From the NCBI GenBank assembly GCA_036897625.1, contig JAYMTA010000626.1, positions 1 through 25,922 on the forward strand: a DNA stretch of 25,922 nt, given 5' to 3'. This DNA is from Pelargonium cotyledonis. Lineage: Eukaryota > Streptophyta > Magnoliopsida > Geraniales > Geraniaceae. The translations under genes were made by a program, and so were the position numbers. Numbering within the stretch: the stretch's first letter is position 1; every line of letters starts with the position of its first letter. Below, piece after piece: positions 11,620-21,700 of this stretch. The notes beneath the pieces were generated by a model, which saw only the letters and a program-made list of their open reading frames with translations, ran no database searches and was not told the DNA's origin.

Positions 11620-13180
11620 AAAGCTAGATTGATCAATGTTCTTTGATTTTAATGTCTTTTTTCTCGTTTTATATATGATGGTTGCATTCTCTTCGTATTG
11701 TCGTTGAGGATACAATTTTGAGTATATTCAGTCTAAAATGTGAGTGTAATTAGTATTCGAATTTGTTTTTCCACTAATACGATGAATAATGAGATGACAT
11801 GTGGCACATATACGCAAATCACTCGGAGAAATCCACCATGGGCGGCGCTCACCCATGGTACCCACCAAATTCTAGCAAGGCTACGAGATGTTTGATTGCG
11901 TTTAGCACGACCAACTGACATGAGTTGCGTCTAGAATTTAGTATGTTTACTCGAGCTCCATGAGCGAGACCTTCCAAGTGTCCTACGTCCATTGTAACTT
12001 TCCCTATAGATGTTTCATTTCCATTACGACCTCCAAGGCGTCCAAACCCTCGAATCCCTCATATTCATCATGATAACACTTAGATTCCTCAAGTTCTTAA
12101 ATCTTGCTCAATATTTTCAAAATTTAAGAGAATGTTTCACTCAGGGCATAAACACGCAAAAAAAAAAAAAAAAATCAGCAACCAATAAAATCATGAGCCC
12201 TGCGTCTGTTTGTGCCTCCACAATCACCAATGCCACTAAACTTATTTCAACAGGACATTAGGTCGCTACCCAAAGTCGTACACGTTTCAAAGAGCTCCTT
12301 TTCTTTCCTCAACGCTCTCTATTTCTTGCTAACAATGTACTATCCTTGTACGAGCTCCGAGAGCTTAAACCATTACAAAGACGTATCACTAGTATTTTAA
12401 ACCTTTTCATTATTTTGCCTTGTTTAATTTAAAACTTTTTCTTTATAACTCTATGTGGATTAATTCATTGATCTGAATTGCCCGTTCATTAATCCTAATA
12501 CATGGGGATGGTTGTTTAGTAATATTTAAGTGAATTGTAACATGTTGTATATTTCTAATTTTTAGTTTAATATTTTGAAAATGATAAATTTGAGATATGC
12601 ATATTTCTAATTAATCACGGAAACCAAAGGTAAAATATGTTCACAACTTAAATGAAAAACATGGTTTCGAAGCTCAAATGGATCAAATCCTGCTACCAAA
12701 TGATTAGAAATTTAACATTTCGTTCGCAAATTATTGTGTTCGATCTTTAAAGAGTTTAAGTGTGTCACATGTTGCTGTCCAATTTTTGTAATTGATATGC
12801 ATACACACAAATATATTTGGAAGTTTTCTTGAATGTATAATTGATATGCATACAAAGTTACAAACAATTAATTTAGAAGTTTTTATAAAATTAGGACACA
12901 AAGTCGCATTTTATGGACAAAAAATATTCTGTTTTTGTCTTTCAATTATTCATTTGGTTCTAAATTTAATTGCAACTTTATTTATTTATTTTATTTTATT
13001 TGCAAACCATTATTTTTTACAAAAAAATATTGGGAAATTGGCTCTATATTTTTTTTTACCATTTTAGAGAGCATTATTTTCATTTTTTTTTTGGAGAAGA
13101 AAAAGGCAATTTTATCAATTCTATTTCTGGTAAATATTAGTTAGGGAAAAAAAAACGTCACCTTCTCAATCGAAACGTGC
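11620..13180. other. Noncoding AT-rich interval
   Basis: No gene is supported. It contains an 8-bp inverted repeat (accatggg at 11835 and cccatggt at 11852), a 17-A run at about 12158, and long T/A tracts from 12960 to 13110. Short open frames here look like chance. The poly-A run could mark the end of a retroposed sequence, but I found neither a target duplication nor a recognisable source. Confidence 0.5.
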
Positions 13181-13848
13181 ATAGATTTTTCGATCTCTCT
13201 CAGTCTCATGGGCGTCTCTCAAAACTGAAAGCGAACACAGTTTCAGCTCCGAGGCCTTTCTCTGTTCAGCTCTCTCTCTCGCTTGCAACTCATTCTCTGC
13301 GACGCTTCTTCTTCAATTGAGTCCTGTCAATCAAGAGATTTTTTTTTCGAGTAGGTGTGTTTCTGCTTCTTCTTTGGTTGCCCTATGAATTTTCTGTCGA
13401 ATGGATATTTTGGTTTTAATCCGATGATTAGGTTTCTGTGGGAATTGTTTAAAAATCAGAGCTTTAGTTTTCTTTTTTTAATGCAAAATTCGATTGGTTG
13501 TTTGCTTATTGATCTTGACATCAGTCAGAAATCAGAATCGACTATCAGAATTTAGTTTTATTTTTTTTTTTTTTGGGGGGGTAAATTATGGTTTGGGTAG
13601 TGATAGAAATGATTGTAATTTATGTTACTGTTGCAATTGACTGTTGGAGATTTTTATTATTATTTAATTCTACTGGAATATCCAAGAACTTTGAGCAATT
13701 CAACTCAATTTGATCTTATGGGTCCCCAGATAAAAAAAAGTTTATCATTCAAAAAGTTCCTATCCTTTTCCTTTGATTCCAATTACTTATTTATTTATTC
13801 TTGTGTTAGAATCTAATGAAGCTTTGATTTTTTTAGGACTACGAGTCT

Positions 13849-13903
13849 CACACACACAAAAAACCTTTTTTTTTTTTTTTTGTGTGTGTGTGTGTGTGTG
13901 TGT
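13849..13903. repeat. CA/A and T/TG imperfect inverted repeat with (GT)n tract
   Basis: A CA repeat followed by A residues, then CC, then a run of 16 T, then about eleven GT units. The two sides are complementary, so the stretch could fold into a hairpin. It lies in the proposed leader intron of the Mg2+ transporter gene. Confidence 0.85.
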
Positions 13904-13993
13904 TTGAAATTTGGAATATATGGATGCTTTTTAGGTTGTGAATTGATTGACTTCTTATATATCATTCTGAATTTTTCTGGGTTTAGTTAAGGA

Positions 13994-14179
13994 ATGTGGC
14001 GAGAAGATGAATAACATCCAAAATAATAGATGCAACTTACAAGATATACAAACATCAGCTTGCACAAACGGGTCTGCAGTTGTCAGAGAGTGGCGATTTT
14101 GAAGAATTTAATGTTCACTCATGTGGGCACATCAACTGCTGCAAAACTCTGTATTGGCAGCTGGGGAAGGAAGATCTGA
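13994..14179 (+). promoter_or_regulatory. Three uORFs in the Mg2+ transporter leader
   Basis: ATGs open uORFs at 13994-14014 (6 codons plus stop), 14007-14102 (31 codons plus stop, overlapping the first) and 14111-14179 (22 codons plus stop). The last is in frame with the main CDS and ends 6 nt before its ATG. These are plain readings of the sequence; whether they are translated or regulate the gene is unknown. Confidence 0.55.
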
Positions 14180-14185
14180 ATTTTA

Positions 14186-16970
14186 ATGGAAGGATCATTG
14201 GGTTCTTCAATTACCTCAGATGTTCGGGAATCCACATCGTCGCATAACAGTGGAAGGCACAACCGTGGGCCGGGTTTACCAGGCCCGAAAAAGAGAGGCC
14301 ATGGAAGTCGTTCGTGGATAAAGATTGATGAAACTGGGAACTCAAAGGTTTTGGAGCTTGACAAGGCTACGATAATGAGACAATGTTCTTTGCCTGCAAG
14401 AGATCTCAGGCTTTTAGATCCTTTGTTTATCTATCCTTCTACAATATTAGGACGAGAGAAGGCCATTGTGATCAGTCTTGAACAAATAAGGTGTATAATC
14501 ACAGCAAATGAGGTGGTTTTGATGAACTCATTGGATGGATGCGTTGTGCAGTACCAGACAGAATTATGCAAACGCCTTCAGACGAACAAAGACCAAGCTG
14601 GTAAGGATACTTACTGAACATGATACCAATTTTAGGTAGCGGTTGGATTAATATTTATAGAAAAAGAATGGAAATGGATAAAGGATTCCCATTCCAAAGC
14701 CATTTTCACGACCTACAAGTCCAAATTCAAAGTTGAGGAATGAGAATTTCGTTCCCATTTCCATTTTTGATTATCTTTCCTCAAAAAATTTATAATCCAA
14801 ACACTACTTTACTTTCTAAGTGTACTTGGTTAGCAATAGTTGAAAAGAAGTCTAGTATTTGGGTTGAAATGGTGGTGCATGTTCCAAATGGCAACTAGCT
14901 GTTTCGTTACTCTAAAGTTGAATATCACAACCATCCTTAGGAACGTATTGCAAATATTTTTTCATTGGGTTAGGAGTCTAATCAAAGTTTGAATTATGAA
15001 TCTCAAGTTATCAACCATTAGGTGAACTGAACTCCCTCTGGAAGTTCTAACACCACTTAAGTTTGGTGAACTAAGTGGAATTCATGACCTGAAAAATAAT
15101 TGCTATGTAGAGTGGAAATGAGGAACTCAAATATCCTTAATAAAATAATCAAACATGAATGTTCCAAAATGGTCTCTGTTAAGGTATATTAGCTTTCAAT
15201 ATAATGATTAATTCATACATGAGTGCATGACTGTTTCAGATTGATATTTTGTTGAGGTATATTGGGTTCCAATACCTTGTTTTAAGGAAAAAAAATATTT
15301 TCACATCAAATTGACTTTGATACATATCCTTCAACCTTCAATGGGTCCTTTAAAAAAAACAAGGGTCCTTTAAACTTGTCAATTTTATAGAAGTGAATGC
15401 TACATGATTCTTACGATTTTCTATATGATTCAGATGACTTGCCATTTGAGTTTAAGGCACTGGAGTTAGCTTTGGAACTCACTTGCATGTCTCTTGATGC
15501 TCAGGTATGCTGTAATGTGCATTGCTTGATTCTTTGGATTTATTCTTTAGTTTGTAGTTAACTTAATTCCTTTTTGCATAATTATTTTGAGCAAAGAATC
15601 TGGCAGTTTATTTTGCGCCTAATTCAGTTAAACTTATCAACCACCCCAATGATTAATGAAGAATGAGAAACTTGTTTATGAAAGGAGAAGCTGCTCCACC
15701 AGGGTTCACATAATCATGAACTTGAGATTTTAACAAGGATAATCTTTTGGGTCACTATTTACACTCTTTTTCAAATGCCAGGCTAATAGCTGATCATTCC
15801 ATTCTGATCGATGCCATTCAATTGATGTCATGTGGCTTTGGCAATAAGAACTTTAGGCTCTAATCACTATTGGATCAGCTTATTTCTGTATCTCTGCAGA
15901 CTGTGGTCACTGTGTCAGCTCAAAGCCCTAACATGGTTTTTAACCTTGCTAGGTGAAAGAGCTGGAAATGGAGATATATCCAGTACTTGATGAACTAGCA
16001 TCATCTATTAGCACTCTGAATCTAGAACGTGTCCGTAGATTCAAAGGGCATCTTCTTGCTCTAACTCAACGAGTTCAGAAGGTAAAATAATAAATTTTAG
16101 CTGCCTCCAGTTTTCCTTGAATTCACTACTGCTTGGCTCTTGCTTATATTGGTGTCTAGATTGTATTTCCAGGTCCGCGATGAAATAGAACACCTCATGG
16201 AGGATGATGGTGACATGGCTGAAATGCACCTCACAGAGAAAAAACAAAGGGCTGAGGCATACTCTTTGGGTGAAGCATACGTACAATCGAATCTCTCAGG
16301 TGAGGTCAGAGCGGGCTCTAAATCTGAACCAGTCTCACCGATGGGGGCAATCGATGTATCCCAGAAATTGCAGAGGGCGTTTAGTACCATGGTGAGTCCA
16401 AGCAAACATGGAAGTTTTATGAGTTCATCTAATAGTGGGGAAAATGTCGAACAACTTGAAATGTTGCTGGAAGCTTACTTTGTGTTTATTGACAACACTC
16501 TCAGCAAATTGTCATCGGTAAGACACTCTTAGCTTTTAAATAAAAATATATGTAATTACTACTCTGCTTATGGATGCTGATACTGAAAATTCTCTTATTT
16601 TTATAATTCAGCTTAAGGAATACATTGATGATACCGAAGATTTGATCAATATAAAACTAGTAAGGACCACTACCAAATTTAACCTCTTCCCCCTGAAGAG
16701 GGTAGAAAATAATATAAAATTCACTTTATTTGTACACAGGGTAATGTTCAGAACCAGTTGATTCAGTTTGAGTTGCTTCTCACGGCGGCGACCTTCGTGG
16801 CTACAATATTTGCTGTTGTAACCGGAATCTTCGGTATGAATTTCGAAGCCACGATTTTCAATTACCCATCAGCATTCCATTGGGTCCTGATCACTAGTGG
16901 TATTGTCTGTGGGTTCATATACTTCTCATTCTTGTTTTATTTTAGGTACAAGAAGGTTTTTCCATTGTAG
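14186..16970 (+). CDS. MRS2-5: MRS2/MGT Mg2+ transporter, MRS2-5 (MGT3) type
   Basis: Six coding exons with GT-AG introns and consistent phase: 14186-14600, 15434-15504, 15953-16081, 16173-16517, 16612-16659 and 16740-16970, giving 412 residues (Arabidopsis MRS2-5 is of similar length). The start is the first ATG after an in-frame stop at 14177. The product belongs to the CorA/MRS2 family, which forms a pentameric Mg2+ channel. Visible are the conserved phrases RDLRLLDPLFIYPSTIL, GREKAI, DDLPFEFKALE, QLEMLLEAYF and YIDDTEDLINI, the two C-terminal membrane segments (about 346-368 and 382-404), and the signature GMN at 368-370 at the end of the first. The match to MRS2-5 is clear from the SWxKID, TIMxxCSLP and VVQYQSELCKRLQ-like regions. 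Which membrane it occupies cannot be read from sequence. The gene converges on the POLAR-like gene. Confidence 0.95.
14635..14808. mobile_element. Tourist/PIF-Harbinger-like MITE in intron 1 of the Mg2+ transporter
   Basis: A 174-bp noncoding element. The ends are inverted and similar: ggtagcggttggatta on the left, and agtagtgtttggatta as the reverse complement of the right. Both flanks carry TTA (14632-14634 and 14809-14811), the trinucleotide target usually duplicated by PIF/Harbinger elements. The interior has AT-rich gaatgg/ccattcc phrases. It sits wholly in intron 1 and does not touch a splice site. Confidence 0.6.
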
Positions 16971-17173
16971 CTTTCAAGTGCTTTATATTGAAAATAAATG
17001 TTCAAACATGCAGTCAATTGAATGGTTTTATCATATATGTCAATATGAGAACTGGGAATGAAAAGATTTTACATTAGCGTGTTTGGGTGTTTGGCATTGA
17101 TGATACTAAAAACCCTAAAAACGTATTGGACTTGATGTTTTTATTTGTATAAATGAGGATATTTGAATCAGAT
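16971..17173. other. Convergent 3' ends of the Mg2+ transporter and the POLAR-like gene
   Basis: About 200 bp separates the stop of the plus-strand transporter from the last minus-strand codon of the POLAR-like reading frame. AATAAA occurs near 16991 on the plus strand and could serve the transporter. The 3' UTRs of the two genes may overlap. Confidence 0.4.
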
Positions 17174-18340
17174 CTATGAACAACCTACTTTATAGCTATT
17201 CACCATCATCATCATCACCATCACCATCAATACTGTCATTCTCATACATCTCATCATATGCATCCAGTACTTCTCATCATCTTTTTCTTCTTCTTCTTCT
17301 TCTTCCAACTTGTCTAAATCAGCTTCAAGTTGCTCCTCAATGCTATTCATCTACTCAGCTTTATTTGGTTCTTGATCTTCATTCAGATGCTGCTCATCCA
17401 CAGATTCAAAATCAATACTATTGAGTTCTTTCGCAGTTGAAAATTCTCCCAGCTCAAGCTCAACATATAAATCTAGAACCAATTTCTCAGACTCCTTCAA
17501 CAATCTCACCATTTTTATGTGGTTTTCAAATAGAATACCAACAGTGATCCCAAGAAAGAGAACCATTCCATTCGACGAACCTGTCAATTATGCAGATGAG
17601 TAATTAGCAACTTGAACACTACACTAGAATTCTATGTCAGATAGTTTCCACAATCTTACAGGATCATGATTGTTCAAGTTCACACTGAACAGATAAATGG
17701 ATATTGTGAAAACTAGCAAAACTCACCGCCATGACTTTCCATGGAAACAAGCACAATCCTTCTCTAGGTATTCTTGTATTGTTATGTATGTTACCAGTGA
17801 TACAATAATAGGATTATATATATATATAGAAGCAAAAATACCTAAGCAAATAGGAAATAGGAAAACCTAATCATATATGAAAAGACTTAACTAGTCTCCT
17901 TTTCTTCCTAGGATGTTCTATTTTCTTCCTAGGATGTTCTATCTATCCCATTCATGAACGAGTCTCCACACTCCCTTTTAGCTTCACAGCCTGCTCTACA
18001 GATAATCTCTCTCCCATTTGTTCCTTTCTTGAGCTAGAGATTTTTTCCTGATTTTCCTTTTGCTAATCCGAATCGAACCCATTTCTCCAATGGTTAAATC
18101 AGTCTCACCCTTTTCAACATACTTAATTTCTTGGAAAATTTCCTTTCCAAACACACCAGTTGACAAGTTCATCAATGAAACCACATTACCATCTGGAACA
18201 GGACCACTTGTACTAGCCAGTCCTGTTTCATTATCACCAAAACCAGACCTGTCGGAATCAGTTTCTCTGCCAGGTTGGTTCTGCCCTAATCTGGGTACGG
18301 GCAAGCCATGATCCTTGAATTGCTGAGCTTGATGATCCAT
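17174..18340 (-). pseudogene. POLAR-like polarity protein gene, probably broken by an in-frame TAG
   Basis: A workable model is exon 18109-18340 (from MDHQ, donor G|GTGAGA) joined to exon 17351-17580 (acceptor TTGACAG), giving 153 residues up to a TAG at 17353-17351. The second exon reads MVLFLGITVGIL, then LLKESEKLVLDLYVELE and STAKELN, which resembles the membrane-like segment and LLKQTENLVQDLHEELE region of plant POLAR and POLAR-like proteins. Directly after the TAG the same frame continues with SIEEQLEADLDKLEEEEEEE, which resembles the family's SKIEAELEAELERL end, and runs to 17174. The stop thus separates the body from a conserved tail. Arabidopsis POLAR marks the cortex of stomatal precursor cells. 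Further exons, another donor or a true N-terminus upstream of 18340 cannot be excluded. The alternative is a functional, shortened protein. Confidence 0.5.
17900..17941. repeat. Perfect 21-bp tandem duplication
   Basis: Two exact head-to-tail copies (17900-17920 and 17921-17941) of a 21-bp unit containing cttcctaggatgttct. They lie in the presumed intron of the POLAR-like gene. The lack of any divergence suggests a recent slippage or duplication. Confidence 0.9.
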
Positions 18341-18468
18341 ATGTCTAAATCTTGTTTGAACATATGTAAAATGCAGGTGTAATAAAATTTTGAATATTTA
18401 AAGGAGACCAAAACTCTTCGATTTTATATTAATGTCATTGAGTTTTGCTGAGCTTGATGATCCATATG
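18320..18468. repeat. 24-bp direct repeat pair spanning the POLAR-like start
   Basis: The 24 bases at 18320-18343 recur exactly at 18445-18468. The copy nearer the gene contains the putative start ATG and the first codons (MDHQAQQ) on the minus strand; the other copy encodes the same first residues but soon reaches a stop. A local duplication or an insertion between repeats would explain this. Confidence 0.85.
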
Positions 18469-18761
18469 AAAATGACATCCCAACATATATACTCAAAGAA
18501 ATGATAGAATCAACGGTGAAGTTTTGCATGCCAAACTGAAGCTACAATTCAGATTTTTTTTCTGATATTCCAAATGTTCAGTAGAAGCTTCACAGACAAT
18601 GTGTTGCTTATGTCAATGAAGAATCAATGTGTTTTTCGTTTTCTTTTTTCTCATCAAGAATCAAAAATAGAAACCAGTAAGCAATTCCACCCATAATTTC
18701 ATTTATTTCTTACTAAAATTGAAAAAAAAATTCATTATTGTGATATTCCATGAATCAAAGC
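18469..18761 (-). other. 3' flank of the left purple acid phosphatase
   Basis: AT-rich noncoding DNA lying just downstream of the minus-strand phosphatase stop at 18762. It probably includes the 3' UTR. I saw no separate gene. Confidence 0.4.
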
Positions 18762-21700
18762 TCATGTTTGTGAGGCCAATATGTCCCTATACTCTCTGGA
18801 TATTCTGAACAAGTCGTAAACCCTACCATCACTGCTCTTCTTGTACTCAAACAACAGCTGTGATCTGTTAATGGATGTGAGTTTCACAAATCCATAATCA
18901 TAGTCTCTGAACACACTCCATTTGGTCCCAATGCTGCTAAACTCTGACAGATTTGCTCCGCCGCCGCCGGCAACCACATGTATTGTCCCATTCAAGCTTC
19001 CCTTGTAAAAATCCTTCTCATTTCTGGTGCAATTGTTCTGCACCAAATCAAAAAAGTACAAAAATCCAAGGGTAAATTACTGATAAATACCCAAAATCTA
19101 AAGATCAATGATAGCAAACAAGAGAGTTTCAGGATTGTGTTTTGTATTAGTTACCTGGTGAATGGGACATGTTCTTTCATAACTATGTACATGTCCATAA
19201 ATGGCAATGTCAACCTTGTACTTGTGCATCAGATTCTGAATAGAGTCTCTCCCCATTGACTCTCCAAACGATCCATCGTCCGCGTAGAATCTACTAGAAG
19301 AGTAACCCAAAACTCGATGCGCGAGGAAGATGAGCCAAGGCTGCATTTGTCTATTGACAGACGCGAAGCAACGTTCAAGAAACTGGTATTGCTCGGACCC
19401 TTCGCGCCAATCATGTTCTGTGTTCGCTACGCAGAAACGAAACATGCCATAATCAGCTGAGTACCTGGGGACGAGAAATGATGAAGGCAAAACTATGAGC
19501 AATAAAACACAAAATGGATACTAAAAGAGACTAAATTGTAACAAAAATGAACACAAAATAGGCAAAGGGACTATTTTGGAACATTCTCCTTGTTTCGTTC
19601 TTGATTTCCATTTTCATTTCAATTTCTTTAATTCAAACGCTATCTTATTGCATTCTATCAGTAAATGCAATGATACATATACCAAAATTTAGCTCCATCC
19701 TCTGCAGGAACATGGAACATGTTCTCAGCCAGCACTCCACATTCTCCTCCTGAATCTGTGTTCCCATAGAATGATCCTGTTCCAGGCCAATCAAGCTCGC
19801 TGTTACCACTGCAACGAACAATCAAGAACCCGCTTTATTCGCAAGAAAAACGAGTCAAACTTTTCGATAACGAGCACAAGAAAGTTGGCGCAAACCTTGC
19901 TATCATGTAAGGAATGGTGGAGGCAATAGGCTCAATCTGTGCAGTGAATTGGTCCCATTGCGAAATGTACCCTTTAGCATAACTTATGCCTCCAATGTGA
20001 AACACCATGTCGATGTTCTCCAAGTCATCGACGAGCTGTTTAGTAGTGTTTTGAGACCCGGGTTGGTAGTAGTTGTTCTCATTCGATCCATCAACTTCAC
20101 TCTGACACGTAAAATAAAAACATATGATTAGAACACGTCGTAAAAATTGCAGATAACTCATATAAACTATACTCATTTATATGTATTGCACATCAAGTTA
20201 AACCTTTCCCATGTCACCAAAAATGACTATGCGCTGCAAGGAGTCTTGCCCGCGAAAAGGAGGTGATTTGAAATTGTATTCGCGTCCCCAAACATATTCT
20301 CCATTCGATAATCTATGTCCCAACCTGTATGTGTACCTACAAAATCAATAACAACATTACGTCAAGGTACAAAAAAATTCCAATCCAAACACAACTTTTT
20401 AACATTAACCTACCATGTGTTAGGCCACAAGTCTCTCATAAAGCTAGTGTGTAAAAAACCCGGATCGCGCCATCCTACTGTCCTCGCAGGTGCACCTGCG
20501 CGAGTATATTGATAGACACAACATTAAAATGATGAAACTTTGCGTACCTAAGCGAAAAGGCTTGCGCCAGATTGAGGTCGTTTAAGGGGTGTTTTGGTCA
20601 TTTTCATTCCTCGTTTTCCAAAATATAGCTGTTGTGCAACTTTATGTAATTTTTTGTTTTATAGATTCTAAACATTTTCATTTATTTCGAATAACTAGAG
20701 TTTCTTCGAAAATTGTTTTTCGACTGCCATTTCTAATAAAAGATACATCAAAGTGTTACATACCACACACAGTACCGCGATCAAATGTCAATGTCCCAGC
20801 CGAGGAACGCGTGCGGGCTCCGCCCTCGCGCCCCCATTCCACAAACGGTTCGGCTTCATCTATTCCATACCCGCTCGTCCATTTCACAACCATCTGAAAA
20901 TTCAATCACAAAACACATTTGCGGACGTGTTAAGAAATGTGAATCAAGAATCAGAATGAAAATCAGATTCTCGCACAGAGCTTACCGAGTTCCACTCTTT
21001 TCCCTGCGATAAGCGCGGGTACACAGGAGCTTTCGGGTTCTCAAAACTCACTGTATTCGACAATGCAACCAGCTTCGGCTGTAGCATAGAAAACACAACT
21101 TATTGCAACAAGAATTTGTCAAAACTGACATGGTAAAAGGTAACAAAAATTTTGGTAGGGCGGACCAAGGTTCGATCCCCCACAGCTGTGATTGGGAGGA
21201 GCGCAAAACCTTAACCTCGGGACCAGCTCCGAATGAGATTAGTCTGGGTGTAGTAAAACGGCTTAAAGATGCCAACCGCTAATAGTGCGGGGCCTCTCAG
21301 GGAAACCCACGGTTTAACCAAAAAAAAAAAAGGTAACAAAAATCATACATACATTTGAGAGTCCGCCGGAAAATAGAGCAAATGAGAAGTCCGACCTCTG
21401 GTTGATTAACTGAAGTGTTAATGTTCCTCTTCCTGTACTTGTGTAGTCATGATCCGAGTAATTTGCGAATTGGTACTGCAAATTCGAGAAGAACATAAAC
21501 AAAATTGTTCAAATCTTGTGTTATTTTGTGAAATGATATACAAGTTGATTACAAAACAAACCTTAATAGGTGCAGTACACAGCAGTGGAGGGTTCGGATT
21601 TTCATCGGGACAACTTGAATAGCTGAAAATCGTGGAAATTTATACATTCTAAATACTAGATATTCGAATCATAGCATCAACAACAGAAATATCAATACGT

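Larger units (their letters stand above)
13181..14185 (+). promoter_or_regulatory. 5' leader of the MRS2-5-like gene, with probable leader intron
   Basis: A CT-rich stretch at 13190-13320 looks like a plant 5' UTR. A donor AG|GTGTGT lies near 13355 and an acceptor GTTTAG near 13986, suggesting a leader intron of about 0.63 kb. A 6-codon uORF starts at 13208 in the proposed first exon, and three more lie in the second part. Leader introns are common in plant transporter genes. The splice choice is inferred. Confidence 0.45.

Noticed and set aside
11835-11859. accatggg/cccatggt inverted repeat as a regulatory palindrome
   Set aside because: Arms are only 8 bp with no nearby gene or known binding site to support a function.
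12010-12175. Retroposed gene ending in a 17-A run
   Set aside because: No target duplication and no recognisable source gene in any frame.
17196-17310. CAT/CTT repeats as a CRISPR-like or functional repeat array
   Set aside because: They are simple trinucleotide repeats that encode Met/Glu runs at the end of the POLAR-like frame.
21165-21185. tRNA gene suggested by ggttcgatccc
   Set aside because: No cloverleaf and no A box; the motif belongs to a SINE bounded by a 16-bp target duplication.
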